Source: Posidonia oceanica
Taxonomy: Eukaryota; Streptophyta; Magnoliopsida; Alismatales; Posidoniaceae
Assembly: GCA_037176725.1 (NCBI GenBank)
Contig: JAZBRS010000013.1
Location: forward strand, 10,791,001 to 10,855,000
Length of the DNA: 64,000 nt
Reading direction: 5' to 3'
In this document: positions 12,301 to 24,754 of the stretch, piece by piece
Layout: the number at the start of each line of letters is the position of its first letter
Numbering within the stretch: position 1 is the stretch's first letter
The notes under the pieces: generated by a model
Seen by the model: the letters and a program-made list of their open reading frames with translations, nothing else
Databases searched by the model: none
What the model was told of the DNA's origin: nothing
Translations under genes and position numbers: made by a program

Positions 12301-13001
12301 GCCCCTATTTAGTTATGAAATAACAACTAGAATAAAGTTAGAATAGGAATTATAATTCCATTTAATTGGTTGAAAAGTAAAATAAAAGTAAAATAACAAT
12401 TCTTATTCTGTTTCTCTCATTCTAGAATAGTAATTCGAGGAAAATAGTGAAATAAAGTTATCCTGGAAAGTTATTCCACCTACTCTATTATAGAGAAATG
12501 CATATTTAATATATTGATAGTGCTCGCTTAATCTATCATATTTAATATTGTACATTAGAAAATACTATTAATATAATCTCAAATTTTAAAATATTGTCTA
12601 ATATAATTTTAATAAAATAATATTATATATAAATACAATATATTATTATTTCAAATAAAATTTATTTATTAAATATTTTTAAATTGTTTTAAATAAATAA
12701 TACTCATTTCTTCAAATAAAATATAATTACATATCCATTTTTTCAAATAAAATATAATTATTTCAAAAATACTATTATTGTGATTTCAACCAAAATTTTA
12801 TTGGTTTAGAAATATAAAATTTAATATTATTTCCAATATAATAATATTTAATTTTTAAACTATTTAATAATATTTCAAATAAAATATTTTTGTAAATACT
12901 TTTTATATTATATTAAATAAAATAATATTTATTTGTGAAATATTATTTTATATAGTTTCAAATAACACTAAAATGGAGCTATACACTAATGCACAGCTAA
13001 T
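12300..13001. repeat. AT-rich degenerate repeat, left of LINE insertion
   Basis: Very AT-rich DNA in which TTTCAAATAAAAT and AATAATATT recur many times. The same words resume at 14830-15000 on the far side of the LINE insertion, so the LINE entered a pre-existing AT-rich repeat. Confidence 0.65.
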
Positions 13002-14664
13002 AAGCTGTGTATGAATCTGCAGGCAATAGACCGAATCCGCGGGCAATAGACCGAATCTGCAGGCAATTTCTGTGGAAGAACTTCTCATCTGCCAACTTAG
13101 GATACTCTTTGGTTAGGTGGCAAAATATTTGCCGTAGTAAAGAGCAAGATGGTCTTGGCATTATCAACATTAGTACCTTTAGCTTAGCCCTTAAATGTAA
13201 ACATATGTGGAACCTTATGGATGGCTCGAAGAAGCTCAAATGGTCTAGTTTAGTCCTTAGCAGATATTGCTCTTTGAACAATATTGGATCCATCCTTAAT
13301 CGGGCCTCCAATGGTTCCTCTCCCTTTTGGAGAGAATTGAAAAAATGTTTCCCTATGGTTAATATGCTATCCTCTGTCGCCATTGAAAATAGGAAGAATA
13401 CTATATTCTGGGAGCATAAATGGTTTAGGGATAGGACGCTGAAGCATGAGTGGCCTTTTATATACTCTTTAGCTCGAAAAAAAAATGCTCAGTGGAAACA
13501 TTGCACTTGAATTATGCTGATCGGCAGTTAGACGTTTTTGTTGTAAACTATGAAGCCTTACTTGCCTTTCATTCTTTGAATGAGTTGCATGAGTTTATTA
13601 AATGCATGGAATCTTTGCAGCTTCAGTTGGGACAGGATAAGGGGGAATGGGCTCTAACTGCCAATAAGCTCTTCACAGTCAAGAGCTGTTACAACTTCCT
13701 CAATGATGGGGGCCTGAGATCTCGCCTGTCGATGGATATCTGGCAGGTTGCTGCTCCCTATAAAATTAAAATCTTCGTTTGGTTAGCAACTCATGATAAA
13801 ACCTTATCTCGAGAAAATCTTGGTAAACGGGGGTGGCTTGGGCCTTAAGGTTGTGCAATATGTGGCTACGGCCTGGAAACTAATAGTCATATCTTCTTGC
13901 AGTGCTCTGTTGCTGTTCGCATATGGGAATTCTTTATTTCTAACATAGGCAGTGCTCTGGACACCAATATTGCAAATATTTTCTCTTTATTTGCTTACTC
14001 CAAGTTCAATGTTTTTAGGCAATGTTGGTGTATTTTGGTTTTTGTCATTCTGTGGACTATTTGGCTTAATAAGAATGCGGTCATCTTCAGAAATACTAGT
14101 TTTAATCTAGCTTCCTCTTTCTTCAACATTTTTCACTTGGCTTTGTTGTGGGTTGGTACCCTCTTAGGTAGACAGGCGGTGGCTGCATCCTCGGCTACGC
14201 AAGCTATCCAATTAATTCAGCAGGAATGTGACTCTTCTCAGGTGGTACAAATTACCTCCATTGAAACGGAAGCGGTGTTGGACGACCCTATAATTATTTC
14301 TGATATTCCGGATCTGGACCCTCTTGTTCTAGATGCAGCTAATATTTAATTTGGTCTGTAATCTTAATACTATCCTACTGATACTTTGATACTCTGATAC
14401 TTCGTTACTATGGTTCTTATAGTTGGGCTTGGCAGGTTGGATGATGGCCAATTGTTTTTTGTTTGGCCTTTACTTTATTTTGCATAGATACTTTGTTCCT
14501 GTCATTTTGTGGTTGGATGAGTTTTGTGGTTTTTTGGCTCCAATCTTTGGCATGGATTTTTGTAATTGTGCTTTATGTACTTCTTACTTGGCTGTGGTAC
14601 TCATAGCCAAGTTATTATCAATAGAATCTTAAACCGTTTACAAAAAAAAAAAGCTGTGTATGAA
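13002..14664 (+). mobile_element. 5'-truncated L1-type LINE with 14-bp target duplications
   Basis: The sequence AAGCTGTGTATGAA occurs at 13002-13015 and again at 14651-14664. The insert between them (13016-14650) ends in a poly(A) run (14642-14652). This is the hallmark of target-primed reverse transcription followed by 5' truncation. The body belongs to the same LINE family as the full-length copy at 19.7-35.4 kb. Confidence 0.93.
13031..14349 (+). pseudogene. LINE ORF2 C-terminal part (RT tail and zf-RVT domain)
   Basis: The frame reads FLWKNFSSANLGYSLVRW, then RSKEQDGLGIINI, a conserved segment after the RT domain of plant L1 elements. A frameshift near 13470 leads into the zf-RVT region, which has YKIKIFVWLATHDK and the Cys/His cluster CAICGYGLETNSHIFLQC near 13852-13905. 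One stop lies at about 13846. The frame closes with IIISDIPDLDPLVLDAANI at 14349. The endonuclease and RT core are absent because of 5' truncation. It is inactive. Confidence 0.9.
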
Positions 14665-14829
14665 GGATCAACCACCATTAGATTGTTATCCTATGGTTGT
14701 AATGTGTGTAGGAAAAAGACAAGAAAGAAAAGAAAAGAATCACATCAATCACATTCACGAAGAATTAAAAGGTGAACAATTGATTTATAATCATGTTGGC
14801 TATGCACTAGTGTACAGTCTCATTAGACT

Positions 14830-15000
14830 GTTCAGATAAAATATCTTTTATAACTATTTAATATGATTTCAAATACAATATGAGATATTTAAAAATATAA
14901 TTTAATATTATTTCAAATAAAATGGTATCAATTTAGAAATAATACTATTTAATATTACATATTATTATTATTATTTTAATTAAATTGTATTTATATGTAT
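14830..15000. repeat. AT-rich degenerate repeat, right of LINE insertion
   Basis: Continuation of the AT-rich repeat at 12300-13001, with the shared words TTTCAAATAAAAT and TTTAATATTA. Confidence 0.55.
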
Positions 15001-17270
15001 ATCTCACCACTTACTCTGGTTTTACCGTCAAAGCAGAATAACTTCTAATACACACTTATTCACCTTGAGAAATCTTTAACTTCCAAACAGAATAATACAT
15101 GTTTAATTACACGTTTATTCACTTTGACATGACAACAATCCGATTGACACAAGTTCATGTTTACACATTTATTACACGATTACATGTTTTATACATATTT
15201 ACATGTTTTGTACATGTTTAGTATACATTTACATATTTAGTATAATAATGTTAAATAATCTTAAGTCAATAACCACGATTAATATGGTAAGATTAAATAA
15301 TTACTAATATAATAAGATTAAATCTATTAAAATAATGTTAAATAATTACTAGTATAATAATATGTACTTAATGTATATTAGATGAGTAGTCTTGTATTAT
15401 ATACATGATTAGTTAACTGTATTTATTGTATATTTATTAAGATTTTTACCTCTACACGAAAATAACCTATTTAATAATCATATATAGCAGATAGAAATGG
15501 TAAGACTAAACACAAAAACAATTATGTATTACCATGACGTGTTAGAGATTGATGGGTCGAGGCGTATCGTAGTCACGGGCATTCAATTCCCCTCTATTTA
15601 TTAGCTCCTGTATTTGGGGTTTGTTTTTATTGAGATCAGGTTGGTTGTAAAGTTAAAACAAACAATTGATTGTCCCGATGTTTCAAGATAAAGTTTCACT
15701 TGGAAGTTTTGAACTGCAAGTTCCTAACTTCTACATCAAAGCAAGTGGAAGTTACGTAACTTCACATTTAAATTTCCAAGCTTGACTATTGGTACTTCAA
15801 AACGAGTGAAAGGTACGTAACTTCACCTATCATTTTCCAAGATTGACAATTGGTCTGTACTTTTTTTATGCCATATATGTTCAAGTCTGAATATAAAAGT
15901 CAAAATCAATGAACAATAGGTAGAGAGGTTAAATCATATATAAGCCACACAACAACTTTTATTATGTTCCAACAAGAGACTAATTATCTGAGCTTCATGT
16001 TAAACGTCAAGAGTATATGTGTCTGCAATCACTTGATGGAGTGGTGAAGATTTTTTTATAATTGTACAAGAAATTGAAAATTCGAATTTCATAGATATCA
16101 AAAAAATAAAAATAAAAAAAAATAAAAATAACAAAATTGTAGTTGTACTTGACCCTCCTGTCAAGGCAAAAAAACACATCTAACAAATAGATCTTATCAT
16201 CAATTGCAAAACAAAAGAAAGTTCATGTTATGACGATAGAATCGTACCACATGCACACGCATGCACACATGTTAAGACAATCACACACCCTTCTATCCAA
16301 ATTTTCTGCATGCTCTGAATCTACTATTGCTTTTACGTAGGTGTCATTCAGCTACCCATATCCATCTTATGGGAAATGGGCCATTTAGATGTTAACTACC
16401 AAAGTCATTTGTCCATGGAATACGACAATTAAGTTCCACTCTTGTTAGATTTGTTTTTTTTTTTTCTTTTCTCTTATATGTCAAATGAAGAAAAAGAGAG
16501 AGTATATATCCAGTATTCCTACAATTGACTGGACACTTCTGAAAAAAAAAAAACCTCTCAAAAAACAATTGGCTGGTCAAAGAAAAGTACCAATATGATT
16601 CTCAAGATAACATTATAATGAATTTACTTCCTTTCGGGCTTCGGCAGTGACCATAAGCAAATGTGATGTGATGCATCTTGCCATGGTGCTTTTTCCTGCC
16701 CATGGAGTCCAAAATGGAATTAACTTCTGCTTTTTCTTGGTTTAGCTTTAGCCATTAATGTCTTCTGTATTTGTAGTTAAATTGCTCCTTCCGTGTGGAC
16801 CCTATCCCTACGACCAAACGCGGAGGCTGAGGGCATTACACGTTGCACATTCAAGTGCAAGTCTAAAATATGAGCAGCTCATGGAATTGCCATTAACAGA
16901 TGGAAACGTCCAAACACAGGTGGGCTGCACCACATTTATGACCTTATGTCATCCTTCTGGTGAATTTATAAATTGCTCACGGTCAATTATTTCGGTCTTT
17001 GTCTAATCTTTATGTCTAGTTGGCTCACACACAACATGGTCCCCATCTCCCCTCCTCCAAATGATCTCAAGACCATAAATAGTGTAGTTGTGGTTGTTTC
17101 CAACCCACGTCCTGGATTTACATTCAAATACAGACCTGTAATGCATTAATCAGTTTATCAAAAAAAAAAACTTGGGGTAACCATCAACATGTATAATATA
17201 ATACATTAATAAATCACGACTAAGAACAATGAATCTCCACAGGTACATGCATAATCTGAAATTTTCTACG
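15000..17270. other. Intergenic DNA, no gene seen
   Basis: AT-rich sequence without a convincing frame. At 15740-15865 a segment of about 58 bp is repeated in tandem (both copies hold TACGTAACTTCAC). The first copy contains the perfect 16-bp palindrome GAAGTTACGTAACTTC (15748-15763). A-rich runs lie at 16100-16130. Confidence 0.6.
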
Positions 17271-17432
17271 TGCTATTAATTTGTAAAATATGCCCAAGAA
17301 ATTGGCCTTTCACTTTCTGAAACAAGATGCAAATAATTAACTGGGTCCACCTGCTGTTAATTTGTAAAATATGCCCAAGAAGTTGTCATTTCACTTTCTG
17401 AAACGAGATGCAAATAATTAACTGGGTCCACC
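17271..17432. repeat. 81-bp tandem duplication
   Basis: The segment 17271-17351 is repeated directly at 17352-17432 with only a few changes; both end in AACTGGGTCCACC. The low divergence suggests a fairly recent local duplication. Confidence 0.9.
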
Positions 17433-18218
17433 AGATTGGCTTCCATCTTGGTAAGAAAAGACCACATAAACAAACAAGCGAAGGATTCAGGAAAAGGTGG
17501 GAAGCGTCTGTATGTTGGAGAATATATAGATTTTAAAAAGATAGGCAAGAGAACAAAGATGCCAGAGTTAAGTGTACGACAAAGCCATGGAAAGCATTAG
17601 AAGACAACAAAGCCAAACAAGACCAGAGGCTAATAGAAAGATGTGTTGGTCATGTATGATTTGTATCAAGTTGAAACAGATCAAGTGGAACATGAGCTTA
17701 TATATTAACATAAACATTGTTATCAAATTTTGTTTTTCTCAGGAAAATTTTTCAAATATATAATAACTTTTAAACTTTATTTCAAAATTATGACTCTTTC
17801 CAAGTTTTTTTTACAAATTTATGACTCTTATAGTCAGGTGAGTAAGGACTACATAGTTGTCAACAGTTTTTTGAAAAAAGAAAACAAAAAGTGGAGTTCA
17901 ATAGAAATCGCTAGAATTAACGTCGAGTTCTCACGAATTTATAAAACATATACTAGGTATTATTTTCATAGATTACAATACTAGTGATGATGTGATGCTA
18001 AACTCGCTTGACATCACCAATGACGTGCTCTTTTTTATTTTATTTTTTGAAATATTGACAATCACATGAACCACCTGTCAACTGCCACGTGGCTATTAAA
18101 GCTACAATTTTGTAAAAAAGATTGGTATAGTTATAGTCTTATAAAAAAGTTAAAAAAAATCCATACATTGAAAAAGTTTCCTTTTTCTTATTGGTTCGTC
18201 TTAGAGATCTTGCTTTCA
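17433..18218. other. Intergenic DNA, no gene seen
   Basis: AT-rich DNA with several short A and T runs. No frame of interest on either strand. Confidence 0.55.
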
Positions 18219-18228
18219 GCTCTTATTA

Positions 18229-18971
18229 GGGGGAAATACAGGTACACCATCCAAAATGAACGATAATACAGATTTATTCTCGTAAATTTTGAAAATTCAT
18301 GTATATCATTGGATCCTCTTTTCCTTATACACATATGCCATCACCATTATTTGATGGGTTAAAAAAATAACTTGGTCTAGTTAAAAAGCCAACCCAAGTA
18401 TGCAAAAAGACTAACTTGTCCCTACCATCATCTTTACCAATGTCTTCATCCTAAACCTTAAAGCATCACCTTTTCCATTACCTTCTCTATCCAGCCTAGA
18501 TCCCTAGTTTCAGAGTCCGAAGAGCCTGATGATCTGCTAAGAGCCCTAGACTTGCTTCCGCAAAGGTGCCTGCGATGGAAACTGTGGGTAGTCTAATCGT
18601 AAAGATGGCTCCTTTGTTAGCTCCTATCCTCTGTGTGGTGGTTGTGCTTCTGCTTCTTGATGATGGAAGCGGTGTCGGAGGAGGGGGAGGAGGTGGGGAG
18701 AGGAAGCAGAGATCGAGAAAGTGGACATTGTCAACCAGTAAGGGGTGGGGATTAGGATTTTGGTTTGGATAGAGGAAGGGTAAAAACGAGAAATAGGTTT
18801 AAAAGTTAACAACATCAAGGAATATTCCGTTAAGTTTAATTCAGAAACTAACTCGATGGCAAATGTGTACAAAAAAAGAGGGTCCAGTGGTATACTTGAA
18901 TTTTCAAATTTTACGATAGTAAATTTGTATTTTTAATTAATCATTTTGGATGGTATACCTGTATTTCCCCC
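18229..18971. mobile_element. Mutator-like non-autonomous element (MITE or Pack-MULE candidate)
   Basis: The element has long inverted termini of about 110 bp. The left end begins GGGGGAAATACAGGTACACC, and the right end read in reverse begins GGGGGAAATACAGGTATACC; similarity continues inward past TTTGAAAATTCA. It is flanked by GCTCTTATT (18219-18227) and GCTCTTGTT (18972-18980), a 9-bp duplication with one mismatch, as expected for Mutator-like elements. There is no transposase inside. The interior (18420-18790) is less AT-rich and could be captured gene sequence. Confidence 0.85.
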
Positions 18972-18980
18972 GCTCTTGTT

Positions 18981-19361
18981 GTGTCATATATGTGTAGATA
19001 TTTAGGAGTCTTACTTGCATCATTGCATCCCTATAGGCCATTTGAGGCTTGTAACCCTTGGAGATTTGGCTTCGTAATAGGCTTGGGAATGGGATAACAT
19101 GCAATAGAGCATTGGACTTTAAGGTATACAATGTATCCAAAATGACATATTTTATATTGTGACTACGTGTATGCCATGATACTTGATCTCGTATGCCAAT
19201 TTGAGGTAAAACATTATTGAAGTAGGTAAGTTTCCTTATATGAAAACCAAACTCCATCTTCTTGCCAATTTCTCGACAAAAACCAATATAACTCCAAAAC
19301 ACCCAAAATCCATCCCTAGTGATATATGTCCTGGTTCAAAATTTACCCTCAGTTTTTCCAT

Positions 19362-19397
<36 letters not shown>

Positions 19398-19691
19398 TTA
19401 AAAGCACTTTCCATGAAATGTTTATCAACTCCATCTAAGTTTGTCCAAGTGAAGTACATATGCCATATGACAATTTCTAGGTGCCCAAAGAGTTGAGCTT
19501 GAGTGTACACCTCTGTGTTGTCATTTATTCTTCTTGGGACTATGTGGTTTTGTTTATTTCGCTGCATATTGTAAATATTCCTCAACACAAGTAATCTTAT
19601 TATATAAGGACTAAGGAGATCTCAACTTCTAAGGCAGTCAATATCATCAGAGACTTTTATTTGGTAAAGTGTTGTGTTGTCCTTCCTCCTC
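18981..19691. other. Intergenic DNA with an (AAT)n microsatellite
   Basis: There is no gene. A perfect AAT microsatellite of about 11 units lies at 19365-19397. Confidence 0.7.
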
Positions 19692-19707
19692 TGTCATTAT
19701 TCAGATA
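19692..19707. repeat. Target-site duplication, 3' side of full-length LINE
   Basis: TGTCATTATTCAGATA here matches TGTCATTACTCAGATA at 35438-35453 (15 of 16). The two copies bracket the whole 15.7-kb composite, showing that the LINE is full length. Confidence 0.85.
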
Positions 19708-19952
19708 GTTTTTCTTTTTGCTAACGGTAAGCATTTATATTAATATAACGTTTGGCTATGAGTACCACCGCCAAGCAACAAAAAGACATATATCAAAGTC
19801 AGTTTTCATAGTACATCAAAAAATTACCACAAGGAAGGGGAAATAACCAGCCATGAGTACCATATAGTCCCAATCTTGATCCAGAATTGCCAAAAAATTT
19901 ACGATGTCCCAGGAAAATAAATGAAAACCAGAATTCAGAGTCCAACAATAAG

Positions 19953-20561
19953 TTAATTGCTAGAATCAAAGGAGGACAGAACTGGAGGATCAAACGAAGA
20001 TGCCACCACAGGAGGTCTAGGCACAACATCATTGGCAACAGAAGCACCAATTGAAGAGGCAATGGCGTGGGCAACTTGGTTGGCTTGTTCTCGATCCCAT
20101 TCCTGCTGCATATGTTGGATTGCTTGAGAGACATCCTCCGATTCATGTCCTGATAAAAGGTTATCTACCCAACTAGTTAAAACAATTATAATCTGGAATA
20201 ATAATGAAGATAAATTCCTAAATCGGTTTCTGAATATCAGAGAATTTTGATTTAACCATATGTACCAAACAATGGCTAATACAAGCATATTCCAACCAAG
20301 CAAGTTCAAATTAAATTTAACATACTGAAATAAGGAAAAGATTTCTCCAATATGTGTTTCATTGATGCCAGAAGTAGTATGCAGAAAGAAGCCCCACACT
20401 GCCACAGCAACCGGGCAATGTAAGAAGATGTGCTCTGTAGACTCCAAAGCACAATCACAGAAGCCACAGTTAGATGGACCAATCCATCCTTTATTAACTA
20501 AATTTTCTCTAGAGAGGATTTTATCATGGGTGACCAGCCATGCCAAGATTTTTTTCTTCAA
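19953..20561 (-). pseudogene. LINE ORF2 C-terminal zf-RVT domain
   Basis: The frame starts with KKKILAWLVTHDKILSREN and contains the zf-RVT Cys/His cluster CGFCDCALESTEHIFLHC. It has the motif WYIWLNQNSLIFRN and ends at 19953. It aligns with the equivalent part of the truncated LINE at 13.8-14.35 kb, showing that the two are the same family but diverged. A frameshift between 20561 and 20619 separates it from the RT core. Confidence 0.88.
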
Positions 20562-20618
20562 AGGTACACAGCATTTCCAGATGTGTTTTCTATACTAGGA
20601 CCTAATTCCACCTAATTC

Positions 20619-22472
20619 CTAACAGGTTTTAACCGAATAAGAGTTGTTCGCAGACGGTGTCCACAAGATATCATCAACTTCAGTATTTAAATCAAGAGAT
20701 TCCATAATGCTAATAAATTGATGCAACTGTTGAGCTAAAGCTAGAATATAAGCAACAGGAGAAGAAATATCAATGTTGCTGAATAAATCAACATAATTCG
20801 TCCTGAAATATGAGAGCATTTTGGCCACAGTGAGTTTCTTATTCAATGAAATGTTGTAGAGATCAGGTAAGGCATATTTCAAAGCAATATTATCAAACCA
20901 TCTATTTTCCCAAAAGATAGTGTGCTGCCCATTGTTCTCCTGAAAGAGGGAAAATGCTCTTAGAATAGGAAAGCAGGACTTGAATTCTTGCCACAGAGGA
21001 GAAGGTCTGTTTGCAGCTACATTAAGTATAGCGTCAGCCTGATTTCGGGAGAAATACTTGCTTTTGATTAAGTCAAGCCATTTGAGGTGTGGATTATTTG
21101 CAAATAATTGCCAAAGCAATTTACATTTCAGAGCCAAGCTAAAGTTCCTTAAATTAATGATACCCAAGCCATCCTGATCCTTACTCCTACATATGGTTTT
21201 CCACTTTGCCAAACAATATCCATGATTAGCACTTGAATGGGATTTCCAAAGAAAGCGTCTCCGAATTTTATCCAGCTCATATTCCACCTTAACAGGAAGG
21301 TGAAGCACAGAAAGATAATAAGTTGGGATGGCAGATAGGACCGAATTTACAAGAGTTAGCCTACTCCCCAGAGACAAATATTTGGCCTTCCATGTGTCCA
21401 GACGGGAAGAGAGTTTATCTAGAACTAGAGCCCAATCATTGAAGGAAGCCCTCTTAAAATGTAGTGACAGACCCAAGTATTTAATCAGAAGGGGTAAAAC
21501 ATTACAACCCAATATGCCACAGAATCGATTTACTTGATCATTTGAGACCCCAACCCCAGTGATGGAGGACTTATTGAAGTTTATCTTAAGGCCAGAACAA
21601 GTCTGAAAACAGTAGAAGATCCTTTTGAGGTTAATCACACACTCCTCAATGGGGGCTAGGAAAATAAGAGTATTATCAGCATATTGGATATTTGCGACGT
21701 TTGGTCCATTATATGGTTATTGGATGCTAGCAATAAGTTGATTTTCTACAACAAGTGCTAGCATTCTATTGAGGATATGGGTGGCCACAATAAATAACAG
21801 TGGAGAAAGGGGATCTCCTTGCCTAAGACCATTGGATGCCCTAAAATAGCCCTTTGGAGACCCATTGATCAAAATTGAAAACTTAGCAGTAGAAATACAC
21901 ATTCTAATCTACTGGATCCATTTTTTCCCACATCCTAATCCTCTTAATGTACTAATAACGAACGCCCAATTTACATTGTCAAAGGTTTTCTCAAAATCAA
22001 GCTTAAGAAGAAGACCAGAAATCTTAGAGGCATGCATTAAGTGTAACGTCTCCTACGCTACCAAATAGCAATTGCTAATGCTGCGCTTCGGAAGGAAGGC
22101 ACATTGGGAATCATCCAATAATGAGTTTAGAATAGGACTAAGCCTAGCAGCTAGACACTTGAAAATAACCTTATAGCTGCTATTTAATAGACTAATTGGA
22201 CTATAAACTTGAATCTTTTCCGCATTAGTTTTTTTTAGAATAAGGCAATAAAAGTTTGATTGATATTCCTCAAAGTGTCAATGTCATTTGAATTGTAGAA
22301 GTGATCAAACATCTCAAAGATATCTAGCTTAATATCATTCCAAAAGGTATCGTAGAAGCATAAAGGAAACTCATCAGGCCCAGGCGATTTCTCCCTAGGA
22401 AGCGAGAAGACACTTCTCTTGATTTCCTCTTCTGAGAATTGACCTTCTAAAACAGAAGGGTTAGATATCTTC
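20619..22472 (-). pseudogene. LINE ORF2 reverse transcriptase core
   Basis: On the minus strand: QFSEEEIKRSVFSLPREKSPGPDEFP, PISLLNSSYKVI, LLKLDFEKTFDNVNW, then GLRQGDPLSPLLFIV (near 21820) and the active-site box. That box reads YADN rather than YADD (near 21670-21682), losing a catalytic Asp. The RT tail FLWKSHSSANHGYCLAKW and SKDQDGLGIINL follows. A stop precedes the ADN box and others are scattered. Upstream coding (VANAQRRYNTISSLL, about 29859-29695) is separated from this piece by the nested LTRs. Confidence 0.92.
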
Positions 22473-24317
22473 CTAGGTGTTGCTATGACCGTCTCGGCGA
22501 CGCAGGCACACGTTGCCAAAACTCGGGCGTGACGGCCAGGGAGGGGGGCCACGGTTAATGGTGGATCCGAGGAGCAATCGACTCGAAAACATCGAAAAAA
22601 CATAGATGAGTGCAAAGGAAAACAAGAAAAAAGACATAGAGTCGCTACCTAATCTATTAAAACCGGGAGACTAGGAAAACCGTATGTGAAAAACATGCAG
22701 AAAAAAAACTCATGCAGTTTGAAAAGTATGCAAATCCGATTCAAATGTGTATGACACAAGGTCAATGTGGTCCAGAGAAAGGGTAAGGACTCCTGTTATG
22801 CACGGGGAAGGTGTTAGGCACCCCCAATACGCTCGAGGAAGCCGGTCTTTCTTGGCTAATCCACTCTTGTGTGGCTAATATTGGCGTATAACGTCGGTTT
22901 ATGTTCGCCCGAGGGCGGTATGCAACATGCATTTATAAACCACGCAAAGCTTAGCAAACCATGCCAAAATGACTAATTAATGTAAACATGCCTTGGTGTG
23001 ATGATAAACAAGTTAGGGAAACAAAACTAAGGCGCAATACTAGAAAACTGTAGTAACCCTGAAAGTTGGCGCGTCCATGCACGATGACAAAGCTCGCGTG
23101 CACCGACCGATAATAGGCCACTATTAGCAGGTGGATCCGAGGAAGGAAACTCGACTCGAAAACACCAAAAAAGGACGAAAAAACAAAGATAAAGTAAGTT
23201 TGGAGTCGCCACCTAGTCTATTAAATCGGAAGACGAGGAAAACCGAGGAAAAGCATGAAAACATGCAAATGGGTGCAATGCTATGCAAAATAAATGACAC
23301 GTGCCAAGGATGAGGGCATAATGGTCATTGCGGGCCAAGAAAAAGGATAAGGACTCCTGTTACGCATGGGGAAGGTGTTAGGGACCCTCGATACGCCCGA
23401 AATTGGTCTTTCTAGGCTTCTCGCTCGCACATGCAGGAAGGTGCATGCTTTAAATGCATAAATGCCATGAATGCTTAATTACATGCTCAAATGTATGCTC
23501 AAGATGCTAAGATGGGCGATGGGAATTAAACGTGCAGTCTATGTGCTCAGCAGCGTTGCCAGTGTTTTGAACCGGACGTGCCCTGGCTCATAAGAACTCC
23601 AGACAGTAAGCATCATTACCCTAGATGCAATGCAGGCGAGAAATAAAGCATCAGAAGAAAACCATGCAATGCAAAGCAACATGCGAAGAGAAACAAAATA
23701 GAAGCAGAAAACCATGCAATGCAAGGGTGCAGCAAGCAAAGAGAAACAAAACAGAAGCAAAAAACCTAATCTACATGCTCGAGAAGACAGATCGAGAAAA
23801 TAATGTATGCAGTGCAAGTTATAAAGTAATGAATGATATGCAGTGACTTAAATGAGCATAACTTGATGATCTGATGCCTGATATGAATGAACTTAGGTTA
23901 GAATGAAAGATTATTCAACCAGGAAGATTTAGATGATTAGATCACGAAGATCCAATGGTCTGATCAAAAGTTATTTAGAGATCAAGCCAGATAGATCAAG
24001 GACCAAATGAAACTCACTGATGCAATACAGGTCAAATTGGGGGTCTAAATGCAATATGCCCATGTATGCATGCAATGCAATAAGGTTCTACATGCACTAA
24101 AACCAATGATGCTGGGAAAAGTGCAAGGGACAGCATGCAATGCCATGAAAGTGCAATGCATGCAACAATTCAAGTATTGGATCTAAATGCAATAAAAAGA
24201 AACTATCAGACTTAATTGCAATGTTATGAAAAAGATGCAATGCAATATAGTTACAGTGTGATAAAAACTAATGAGGCAACATGGTAAGCAAGCAGGGGCA
24301 AAATGCAACATCAGTTA

Positions 24318-24730
24318 AAAGGATGCATGCAACAGTTTAAAGATTGGACTTACATGCAATATAGGAAACATGCTAGACTTATATGCAATGCAAAATAAAC
24401 ATGAAAGCATGCAACAGTTTGAAGTTAGGACTAACATGCAATTAAAACAAACTATTGGATTAGATTGCAAAGCAGAAATAATCATGAAAGCATGCAATAG
24501 TTTGAAGTTAGGACTAACATGCAATTAAAACAAACTGTTGGATTAAATTGCAAAGCAGAAATAATCATGAAAGCATGCAACAGTTTGAAGTTAGGACTAA
24601 CATGCAATTAAAACAAACTGTTGGATTAAATTGCAAAGTAGAAATAATCATGAAAGCATGCAACAGTTTGAAGTTAGGACTAACATGCAATTAAAACAAA
24701 CTGTTGGATTAAATTGCAATGTAATATGGT
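24318..24730. repeat. Minisatellite, unit about 83 bp
   Basis: Five copies, with starts near 24318, 24401, 24484, 24567 and 24650. Each carries GCATGCAACAGTTTGAAG, AGGACTAACATGCAATT and TTGGATTAAATTGCAA. The last four differ by only a few bases; the first is more diverged. Confidence 0.9.
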
Positions 24731-24754
24731 TGCTAAATAAAATTAAATGAAAAA

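Noticed and set aside
22550..23420. Apparent local duplication of about 300 bp
   Set aside because: Explained by the homologous 3' ends of two related LTRs, one nested in the other; a third copy lies at the gypsy LTR end at 53.4-53.7 kb.
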